Positions 7,735-15,769 of a DNA stretch of 26,746 bases are shown one piece after another. The stretch spans positions 1 to 26,746 of the forward strand of contig JBQGEK010000166.1 in assembly GCA_052039575.1 (NCBI GenBank), read 5' to 3'. The notes under the pieces are model-generated. The model made no database searches. It saw only the letters and a program-made list of their open reading frames with translations, and was not told where the DNA came from. How positions within the stretch are numbered: the first letter of the stretch is position 1; every line of letters begins with the position of its first letter. The position numbers and the translations under genes are program-made. This DNA is from Patulibacter sp052039575 (GTDB taxonomy: Bacteria > Actinomycetota > Thermoleophilia > Solirubrobacterales > Solirubrobacteraceae).

Positions 7735-8421
7735 ATGGACGACGCGCTCCCCGATCCGCAGCTGGCCGCACCCGAGACCACCGTCTTCCGGGCCCTGATC
7801 GACGGCGAGGAGATCGGCGGAGGGACGCTGACGCACCGCGACGACGGCGACCGCGACTTCGTGCAGGAGATCACCGGGACGGCCTTCGGGCGGCTGACCG
7901 GCAACGTGCACACCCGGTTCCGCCGCCGCGGTGGGGCGTTGCTCGCGGCCGAGCACACCGTCGAGATCCTCGACCGCGAGCGCGAGGTCACGCGCGACGC
8001 CGCGTTCTTCCGCGACGTCCACGTGCCCCAGCTTGGCGGCGAGGCTGCTCCCTACCCGCGCACCCTCGTCCCGGCTCCGGCGCTGGCCCTGGCGCTCCGC
8101 ACGCTGCCCCTGCGCGAGAAGGCGAAGTTCGTGCCGCAGGTCTGGTTGACCGCGATCGTCCACTGGCCGGTCGACATCCGCGTCGAGAAACGCGAGAAGG
8201 TCACCGTTCCCGCCGGCACCTTCGACGCCTGGCGGGTCCGGCTCCGGCCCAGCCTGGTCGAGGTCGCCCAAGCGCTCGACGAGCTGTCGGCCAGCGTCGT
8301 CCCGCCGGTGATCGCCCACGTCGCAATCGACCCGATCGGCCGCCTGCTGCGCCTCTCGTTCCCGACCGGTCCCGGCCGCACCGACCCGCCCGGGCTGCTC
8401 GAGGCGACCGAGATCGACTAG
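7735..8421 (+). CDS. Uncharacterised protein, DUF3108-like
   Basis: 228 aa with no signal peptide or membrane segment. The sequence alternates short strands and charged turns, as in a beta-barrel-like fold. The segment RVEKREKVTVPAGTFDAWRV followed later by IDPIGRLLRLSFP recalls the DUF3108 pattern ('VPAGTF.a.kv ... d..g.pvr'), though that family is usually periplasmic. This similarity is by eye and weak. It converges with the second AdoHcy hydrolase, leaving 7 bases between the two stops; the palindrome GGGGCTAGCCCC (8425-8436) spans that junction. Codon bias is normal for the window. Confidence 0.7.
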   Translation: MDDALPDPQLAAPETTVFRALIDGEEIGGGTLTHRDDGDRDFVQEITGTAFGRLTGNVHTRFRRRGGALLAAEHTVEILDREREVTRDAAFFRDVHVPQLGGEAAPYPRTLVPAPALALALRTLPLREKAKFVPQVWLTAIVHWPVDIRVEKREKVTVPAGTFDAWRVRLRPSLVEVAQALDELSASVVPPVIAHVAIDPIGRLLRLSFPTGPGRTDPPGLLEATEID

Positions 8422-8428
8422 CTCGGGG

Positions 8429-9769
8429 CTAGCCCCAGATCTGCCCGTATGCGGCCTGCTCGTCGCTCAGGCGGTCGATTGCGATACCCAGGCTGGAGAG
8501 CTTGAGGCGGGCCATCTCGGCGTCCATCTCCTGCGGGACGCGGTGGACCCCGGGGGCGAACCGGTCACGCTGGGTGACGAGCGCCTCGACCGCCAGCGCC
8601 TGGTTGGTGAACGAGAGGTCCATCACCGACGCCGGGTAGCCCTCCGCCGCCGCCAGGTTGACCACGCGACCACCGGCCAGGAGGTGCAGGCGGTTGCCGT
8701 TCACGACGTAGCGCTCGACCAGCGGGCGGACCTCGACCGGCGGGCCGTCCGACAGCGCCGCCAGGTCGGCGAGCGAGACCTCGACGTCGAAGTGCCCCGC
8801 GTTGGCGAGGATCACGCCGTCGCGCATCCGGGCGAAGTGCTCGCGGGTCAGCACGTCGCGGTTGCCGGTGACCGTGACGAAGATGTCGCCCTTGGCCGCC
8901 GCTTCGATCGCCGGGGCCACGTCGAACCCCTCGAGCTTCGCCTCGAGCGCGCGGATCGGATCGACCTCGCAGACCGTCACCGCCGCGCCCATCCCCCGCG
9001 CCCGCGCCGCCACGCCGCGTCCGCAGGAGCCGTAGCCGACGACGACCAGCGTCCGGCCGGCGAGCAGCACGTTGGTCGCGCGGAGGATCCCGTCGAGCGC
9101 CGACTGGCCGGTGCCATGCCGGTTCTCGACGACGCGGTGGGTGTCCGCCTCGTGGACCGCGAGCACCGGGACGGCGAGCTCGTCGCGTTCAGCCATCGCC
9201 CGCAGCCGCAACGCACCGGCGGTCGTCTCCTCGGTCGCGCCGATCAGCTCGGGAGCCGAGACCAGGCGGCGCCCCACCGGGTCGGTGCCGATGGTGTCGG
9301 CCGCGTCCTCGGTCCCCGCGGTGTGCAGCAGCCCGAGCAGGTCGCCACCGTCGTCCATGGTCAGGTGGGGCCCCGGGCCGCCGCAAGCCGCGACCGCCGC
9401 CTGGTGCGCGGTGTAGGTGGCGCGGTCGGTCCGGCGACGCGCGTGGACCGCCACGCCGTCGGTCACGACCAGGGCCGCCGCGACCTCGTCCTGCGTCGAG
9501 AACGGGTTGGCCGACGCCAGCCAGACCTCGGCCCCACCGGCCCGCAGGGTCCGGACCAGGTTGCCGGTCTCGGCGGTCACGTGGAGGCAGGCGGCGACGC
9601 GCAGGCCCTCCATCGGTCGCTCCGCGGCGAACCGCGATCGGACCTGCGCCAGCACCGGCATCTGTGCGTCCGCCCAGTCGATTCGCGCCTCGCCCGCCGT
9701 CGCCAGGCTCAGGTCGGCGACGTCGTGGGGCGGTCGCCGACGGCTCGGGCGCTTGGCGGCAGGAGGCAT
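8429..9769 (-). CDS. AdoHcy hydrolase paralogue, short archaeal/Thermotoga type, altered active site
   Basis: 446 aa. Start 9769 opens MPPAAKRPSRRRPP, a basic tail, before the conserved DVADLSLATAGEARIDWAD. It lacks the 40-residue insertion and the KPDHYRY end of ahcY and stops at QAAYGQIWG, as in short archaeal-type enzymes; NRHGTGQSALDGI and GYGSCGRG are also of that type. Substrate and NAD motifs remain: CLHVTAETGN, MDDGGD, GATEETTAG, NAGHFDVE. Ungapped alignment with ahcY between the EETT and GYG motifs puts His211 where the catalytic Lys belongs and Glu215 where the Asp belongs; Asn216 is kept. It may hydrolyse a related thioether nucleoside or be regulatory. No Shine-Dalgarno; TAGCAT lies 8 nt upstream. 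Confidence 0.93.
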   Translation of the reverse strand: MPPAAKRPSRRRPPHDVADLSLATAGEARIDWADAQMPVLAQVRSRFAAERPMEGLRVAACLHVTAETGNLVRTLRAGGAEVWLASANPFSTQDEVAAALVVTDGVAVHARRRTDRATYTAHQAAVAACGGPGPHLTMDDGGDLLGLLHTAGTEDAADTIGTDPVGRRLVSAPELIGATEETTAGALRLRAMAERDELAVPVLAVHEADTHRVVENRHGTGQSALDGILRATNVLLAGRTLVVVGYGSCGRGVAARARGMGAAVTVCEVDPIRALEAKLEGFDVAPAIEAAAKGDIFVTVTGNRDVLTREHFARMRDGVILANAGHFDVEVSLADLAALSDGPPVEVRPLVERYVVNGNRLHLLAGGRVVNLAAAEGYPASVMDLSFTNQALAVEALVTQRDRFAPGVHRVPQEMDAEMARLKLSSLGIAIDRLSDEQAAYGQIWG

Positions 9770-9777
9770 CGCCGTCG

Positions 9778-9783
9778 ATGCTA
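9778..9783 (-). promoter_or_regulatory. -10 box TAGCAT of the second AdoHcy hydrolase, probable leaderless start
   Basis: On the minus strand TAGCAT fits TANNNT and ends 8 nt before ATG 9769, with CGACGGCG between and no ribosome-binding site. Confidence 0.45.
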
Positions 9784-9810
9784 GTTGGTCGGTTGCCTGC
9801 CGACGACCCG

Positions 9811-9861
9811 GCACTGAAGTGCAGTTGGCCCGGTATAAGCGGAGCAACTGCACTTCAGTGC
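9811..9861. repeat. 17-bp perfect inverted repeat between divergent genes
   Basis: GCACTGAAGTGCAGTTG (9811-9827) and its exact complement (9845-9861) flank a 17-nt spacer containing GGTATAAG; inside the spacer CCG/CGG also pair. Each arm holds a smaller palindrome (GCACT/AGTGC), so cruciform and hairpin forms compete. It sits 28 bp upstream of the hydrolase -10 box and about 48 bp upstream of the ABC-F -10 candidate. Lower GC than the surroundings. Function unknown: operator, terminator-like hairpin or small mobile remnant. Confidence 0.85.
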
Positions 9862-9908
9862 GGCGAGCGGGCTTTCGCCGGGACCTCCGGCCACCCTCAG
9901 CCGTCTGG

Positions 9909-10062
9909 TACGTTCGGAGAAGGCCCTCGGGGCCGCTCCTATGCGCAGCTGACGCTCGACCGCCGCCACGACTGACCGACCGGTGACCCACCGGTCGCTC
10001 GCCGCGGTCCCTGTTCGCGCCGTCCGCACGACCCCGCGTCGTGCATCCGTCAGGAGCACCGT
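9909..10062 (+). promoter_or_regulatory. Promoter and possible attenuator leader of the ABC-F gene
   Basis: TACGTT (9909-9914) fits TANNNT and would start a leader of about 140 nt. The leader holds a hairpin GGCCC/GGGCC (9922-9934), a minimal ORF ATG-CGC-AGC-TGA (9941-9952, Met-Arg-Ser), and an 8-bp perfect hairpin CGACCGGT/ACCGGTCG (9977-9997). Leader peptides and hairpins control many antibiotic-resistance ABC-F genes, so attenuation is plausible but unproven. AGGAG lies just before ATG 10063. Confidence 0.35.
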
Positions 10063-11821
<1,759 letters not shown>

Positions 11822-11826
<5 letters not shown>

Positions 11827-11866
11827 TGCGGGTTACGCCACCCAGGCAGGTGTAACCCGCATCAGC
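11822..11866. repeat. 45-bp interrupted palindrome, copy B, at the ABC-F stop codon
   Basis: 15-bp perfect outer arms (11822-11836 and 11852-11866), followed by a wobble and two more pairs. The TGA stop of the ABC-F gene (11824-11826) is within the left arm, so it probably acts as the gene's terminator hairpin; CTCTGTGCTTGG follows. Same length and outer sequence as copies at 4612 and 24334. Confidence 0.85.
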
Positions 11867-11904
11867 TCTGTGCTTGGCCGATGGACGCCCTCCGACCACC
11901 CCGC

Positions 11905-11910
11905 GATACT
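11905..11910 (+). promoter_or_regulatory. -10 box GATACT, probable leaderless start
   Basis: GATACT matches TATAAT at four of six positions and ends 6 nt before ATG 11917, leaving no room for a ribosome-binding site. It is the main reason for preferring 11917 over the in-frame ATG at 11881. Confidence 0.45.
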
Positions 11911-11916
11911 CGGACG

Positions 11917-12669
11917 ATGGACCTCGGACTGCAGGGCAAGGTCGCGCTCGTCGGGGGCGCATCGGCGGGGATCGGGCGGGCGACCGCGGCGATGCTGGCC
12001 GCCGAGGGGGCACGCGTCGTGGTGACGTCACGCGACCAGCAGCGGATCAGCGCCGCGGCGGAGGAGGTCGGCGCCGCCGCGGGGATCGCCTGGGACAGCA
12101 GCGATCTGGCGAGCATCGATCCGCTGGTCGCCCGGATCGAGGCCGACCTCGGCCCGATCGACATCCTGGTCCTCAACACCGGCGGGCCGCCGGCCAACCC
12201 CGACCCGCTGGCCTTCACGGACGAGCAGTGGGAGTCCGCCCACCGGTCGCTGGTCCGCTCGCCGATGGCGCTGCTGCGTCGGGTCCTGCCCGGGATGCGC
12301 GAGCGTGGCTGGGGTCGCGTGATCAACGTGATGTCGAGCGCGGTCCGCGAGCCGATCCCCGCGCTGATGCTCTCCAACGCCGAACGTTCCGCGGCGCTCG
12401 CGGCGTTCAAGACCCTCGCCCGAGAGGTCGCCAGCGACGGGGTGACCCTGAACAGCCTGCTGCCCGGCAAGATCGACACGGCGCGGCTGGCGTCCAACTA
12501 CGGATCCGCCGCCGAGGCCGAGGAAGCCGCCCGCCGCACCGTTCCTGCCCAGCGACTCGGCCGCCCCGACGAGATGGCGTCCGCGGCCGCGTTCCTCTGC
12601 TCGGACCACGCCGCGTACATCACCGGCGTCGCGCTGCCGGTCGACGGCGGTCTGCTGCACGGGATCTGA
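11917..12669 (+). CDS. Short-chain dehydrogenase/reductase, atypical (no catalytic Tyr)
   Basis: 250 aa, classical SDR length. The cofactor loop reads VGGASAGIG (in place of TGxxxGIG), followed by SRD at the end of the second strand, suggesting NADP(H). NTGGPP replaces the usual NNAG. The catalytic Ser is present (MSSAV), but where Tyr-xxx-Lys should lie the sequence is LSNAERSAALAAFKTLARE: Tyr and the active-site Lys are replaced by Asn and Arg. This SNxxR type recurs in a subgroup of bacterial SDRs annotated as 3-oxoacyl-ACP reductases, so it is a lineage feature, not damage. The C-terminus GVALPVDGGLL is normal. The substrate is unknown; catalysis may be weak or use another acid. Monocistronic, with its own promoter. 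Confidence 0.9.
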   Translation: MDLGLQGKVALVGGASAGIGRATAAMLAAEGARVVVTSRDQQRISAAAEEVGAAAGIAWDSSDLASIDPLVARIEADLGPIDILVLNTGGPPANPDPLAFTDEQWESAHRSLVRSPMALLRRVLPGMRERGWGRVINVMSSAVREPIPALMLSNAERSAALAAFKTLAREVASDGVTLNSLLPGKIDTARLASNYGSAAEAEEAARRTVPAQRLGRPDEMASAAAFLCSDHAAYITGVALPVDGGLLHGI

Positions 12670-12844
12670 AGCGACCACGGTCCGTGCCGGTGGCCGCCGG
12701 CCGTGATCCGCCGCAACGCGCCGATGCACAGGTCGCGCTCCGGCGCCACCCCACTCACCCCGTGTACGGCCGATACGCCCGTGCCGCGAGCGGGTAGCAG
12801 TCCCTTCGCCACCGGTGAACACCACCGATCTGGAAGGAGGCGGC

Positions 12845-13573
12845 ATGGAACGCCCGTCCACGCAGGTCGACGACGCGACGGGACCTCCGACGACGCGCGG
12901 CGGCGTGGCCAGCCGGCTGCGGTCGGACGACCACCGGGCGCATCTGTTCGGCCTGCTGCTGATCGCCACCACGACGAACTTCTTCGTCCAGGGGATGGTG
13001 CCGCCCAGCGATCCGCAGCAGGTCGCCGTCAGCGCGCTCGTCGGGCTCAGCCTGCTGCTGGCGGTGTCGGCCGCCGGCTCGCCGGACTGGGCGATCCGCA
13101 CCGTGCTGGTGGCCGCCACCGCCGGCATCACGGTCAGCGTCGTACAGGCGGTGACCGGAGATGTCGGGGACGGCGTGGTCCACGCGATGAACGCGGCGTT
13201 GCTGCTGATCGCGCCTCCCGCAGTCGCGATCGGGGTGATCCGCGAGATCCGGACCAGCGAACAGGTCCGGGTGCCAGCGGTGATGGGCGTGCTGGCGCTC
13301 TACCTGCTGATCGGCATGCTGTTCGGGTTCGTCTACGCGGCCGTCGATCGGCTCGGCGGCGACCCGTTCTTCGCCGCCGGCCAGGAGATGACGACGTCGA
13401 CCGCGGTCTACTTCAGCTTCACGACGCTGACGACGGTCGGCTACGGAGACTTCACCGCCCGCAGTAGCGTCGGGCACACGCTCGCGGTGTTCGAGGCCCT
13501 CGTCGGGCAGGTCTACCTGGTCACCGTGGTGGCGGCGATCGTCGGCAACCTGCGACGGCCGCCCCGGCGCTGA
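12845..13573 (+). CDS. Potassium channel family membrane protein
   Basis: 242 aa. GGAGG lies 5 nt before ATG 12845. About six hydrophobic segments (residues 35-53, 61-78, 84-104, 111-133, 142-164 and 208-232), then the pore helix and selectivity filter TTLTTVGYGDF at about 195-205, the K+ signature, followed by the last helix. No RCK or cyclic-nucleotide domain and no Arg-rich voltage sensor are present, and the protein ends 6 residues after the last helix. It is therefore a simple ion-channel-2 type protein that would tetramerise in the membrane and pass K+. The gene is alone on the strand; the next gene converges on it. Confidence 0.92.
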   Translation: MERPSTQVDDATGPPTTRGGVASRLRSDDHRAHLFGLLLIATTTNFFVQGMVPPSDPQQVAVSALVGLSLLLAVSAAGSPDWAIRTVLVAATAGITVSVVQAVTGDVGDGVVHAMNAALLLIAPPAVAIGVIREIRTSEQVRVPAVMGVLALYLLIGMLFGFVYAAVDRLGGDPFFAAGQEMTTSTAVYFSFTTLTTVGYGDFTARSSVGHTLAVFEALVGQVYLVTVVAAIVGNLRRPPRR

Positions 13574-13598
13574 CCGATCGCTACGGCCCGCCGGGTGT

Positions 13599-13610
13599 GC
13601 TGATGCGGGT
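13599..13610. repeat. Half copy of the 45-bp palindrome (left arm only)
   Basis: GCTGATGCGGGT repeats 12 of 13 bases of the left arm found at 4612 and 11822 and lies 26 nt after the K+ channel stop. The expected right arm is not present, though GCTGA/TCAGC (13599-13603, 13631-13635) can still pair. Confidence 0.5.
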
Positions 13611-13645
13611 CATCCGCGGCGAGATCTCCCTCAGCGCGCGGGAGC

Positions 13646-15412
13646 CTACGGCTTCAGCGCCCGGGCGTTGCGGAGGTTCGAGCGCGCCATGTCGACCATC
13701 TTGCCGACGCCCCCGCCGAGCACCGTCTTGCCCGCCGCGGTCGCGAAGCCACGGATCTGCTGCTTCGACACGTGCGGCGGCATCGAGAGCGCGTTGGGGT
13801 CGGTGACGATGTCGACCAGCACCGGACCGTCGGTGGCGAACGCCGTCGTCAGGCCGTCGCGCACGCCCGCGGGATCCTCGATCCGAATCGCGTCGATCCC
13901 GACACCGCGGGCGATCGTCGCGTAGTCGATCGGGTCGTGGTCCGTGCCGTAGTCGGGCAGCCCCTCGACCAGCATCTCGAGCTTGACCATGCCGAGCGAG
14001 CTGTTGTTGAAGACCACGATCTTGATCGGCAGCCCGTGCCGGCGCACGGTGAGCAGCTCGCCGAGCAGCATCGCCAGCCCCCCGTCCCCGGACATCGAGA
14101 TCACCTGCCGGCCCGGTTGGGCGAACTGGGCGCCGATCGCATGGGGCAGCGCGTTGGCCATCGACCCGTGGAGGAACGACCCGATCACCCGGCGGCGCCC
14201 GTTCGGCGTCAGGTACCGCGCGGCCCAGACGTTGTTCATCCCGGTGTCGACGGTGACGATCGCGTCGTCGGCGGCCAGGTCGTCGAGGACGTCGGCCACG
14301 TACTCCGGGTGGATCGGCGCCCGCTGCTCGCGCTCGCCTGTGTAGGCGGCAACCACGTCGTCGAGCACCTTGCTGTGGCGTTCCAGCATGGTGTCGAGGA
14401 ACGTCCGATCGTCCTTCGGCTGGAGCATCGGCCGCAGCTGCCGGAGCGTCTCGCGCACGTCGCCGTGGACCGCCACCTGCAACGGGGTCCGGCGGCCGAG
14501 ACGCGCACGGTCGTGATCGACCTGCGCCGTCCGTGTGCCCGGCAGGAACTCGGTGTAGGGGAAGTCCGACCCGAGCAGGACCAGCAGCTCGGCCTCGTTC
14601 GTCGCCTCGTAACAGGCGCCGTAGCCGAGCAGCCCGCTCATCCCGACGTCGAACGGGTTGGAGTACTGGAGGAACTCCTTGCCGCGCAGGGTGTGCCCGA
14701 TCGGCGCCTTGACGGTCAACGCCAGGTCGAGCAGCTCCTCACGCGCGTCCCGGGCCCCGGCCCCGCAGAACAGCGTCACCGTCTTGGCCGCGTTGATCGC
14801 GTCGGCCAGCGCGGACACCTGCTCCGGTGGCGGCGAGGCGACCGCCCGCTGCTCGACGAAGCCGCCCGTGCCGGTCTCGGCGGTCGGCTCGAGGTCCGCC
14901 ACGTCGCCGGGCAGGACCAACACCGAGACCGCCCCGTCGCCGAGTGCGCGCTGGATCGCGATCCGCACGATCCGTGGCACCTGGTCCGCGCTGCCGATCG
15001 TCTCGCAGAACCCGCTGCAGTCGACGAAGACCCGTTCGGGGTGGGTCTCCTGGAAGAACCCGGTGCCGATCTCGGCCGACGGGATGTGCGACGCCAGCGC
15101 GAGCACCGGCGCACCGGACCGCTGGGCGTCGTAGAGCCCCTGGATCAGGTGGGTGTTGCCCGGCCCGCAGCTGCCGGCGCAGACCGCGAGCCGCCCGGTG
15201 ACCTGGGCCTCGGCCGCCGCAGCAAAGGCCGCGGCCTCCTCGTTGTGGACGTGGACCCAGTCGATCCCCTCGGCGCGGCGAATCGTGTCGACGACGGGGT
15301 TCAGGCTGTCTCCGACCACCCCGTAGATCCGCTGCACCCCCGCTTGGCGCAGGACCTCGACGAACTGCTCGGCGACGGTCGACGGACCGCGGCGACGGCG
15401 AACGATCGGCAT
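13646..15412 (-). CDS. poxB: Pyruvate oxidase / pyruvate:quinone dehydrogenase, ThDP- and FAD-dependent
   Basis: 588 aa. Start 15412 (MPIVRRRRGPSTVAEQFVEV) gives the usual domain order: ThDP-binding PYR domain with catalytic Glu58 (HNEEAAAFAAAAEA) and the AVCAGSCGPGNTH loop; FAD-binding middle domain at about 190-345; PP domain with GDGG at 442-445 and FNNSS about 30 residues later, the ThDP-Mg motif. The C-terminus KQQIRGFATAAGKTVLGGG and MVDMARSNLRN matches the PoxB tail that binds membrane lipid on activation. PoxB decarboxylates pyruvate to acetate and passes electrons to quinone at the membrane. The ALS-like alternative is unlikely because of this tail. No clear RBS at the start; single gene converging on the K+ channel. 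Confidence 0.92.
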   Translation of the reverse strand: MPIVRRRRGPSTVAEQFVEVLRQAGVQRIYGVVGDSLNPVVDTIRRAEGIDWVHVHNEEAAAFAAAAEAQVTGRLAVCAGSCGPGNTHLIQGLYDAQRSGAPVLALASHIPSAEIGTGFFQETHPERVFVDCSGFCETIGSADQVPRIVRIAIQRALGDGAVSVLVLPGDVADLEPTAETGTGGFVEQRAVASPPPEQVSALADAINAAKTVTLFCGAGARDAREELLDLALTVKAPIGHTLRGKEFLQYSNPFDVGMSGLLGYGACYEATNEAELLVLLGSDFPYTEFLPGTRTAQVDHDRARLGRRTPLQVAVHGDVRETLRQLRPMLQPKDDRTFLDTMLERHSKVLDDVVAAYTGEREQRAPIHPEYVADVLDDLAADDAIVTVDTGMNNVWAARYLTPNGRRRVIGSFLHGSMANALPHAIGAQFAQPGRQVISMSGDGGLAMLLGELLTVRRHGLPIKIVVFNNSSLGMVKLEMLVEGLPDYGTDHDPIDYATIARGVGIDAIRIEDPAGVRDGLTTAFATDGPVLVDIVTDPNALSMPPHVSKQQIRGFATAAGKTVLGGGVGKMVDMARSNLRNARALKP

Positions 15413-15769
15413 GTCGACTCGTCTACCCGTCTGCCGCGGCACGACACCTGACGTCGAGCGCCGCGGTCCGCCGGCTCCCCACGCTGGCGCACGACGGACC
15501 TCGGATCGGGTCGCGAGGCGCCCCGGAGAAGATCGTTCCCGCACCGATGCCGGGAGCGGTTTACGGTGCGACGGCTTTCTCTCTCCCCCGCCACGAAGGA
15601 TCCCTCTTGCACAAGATCGTCACCGATCCTCGGTACCCAGCGACCGGCGGCGCGGGAGTCCGGCTCCAACGTTCGCTTGGTACAGGTAGTGTACGCCGAC
15701 ATTTCGATCTGGGTGGGTGGGCGGACATCCGACAGATCCCCGTCGTACGTTCCACGAGGAGACCCGTCC
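15413..15769. other. 357-base intergenic region with divergent promoters
   Basis: It separates poxB (minus) from the secreted protein (plus). GCACCG/CGGTGC (15541-15569) form a 6-bp inverted repeat. TAGTGT (15687-15692) is a plausible -10 for the secreted protein and overlaps a GTAC-N7-GTAC dyad (15680-15694), giving a leader of about 70 nt. GAGGAGA at 15756-15762 is the ribosome-binding site. No RNA gene or extra ORF is supported. Confidence 0.4.

Noticed and set aside
9811..9861. CRISPR or IS terminal repeats
   Set aside because: A single inverted pair without spacers, transposase or target duplication does not support either.
13772..15451. Plus-strand open frame opposite poxB
   Set aside because: Antisense shadow of poxB, with Arg/Asp/Val-rich sequence and no motif.
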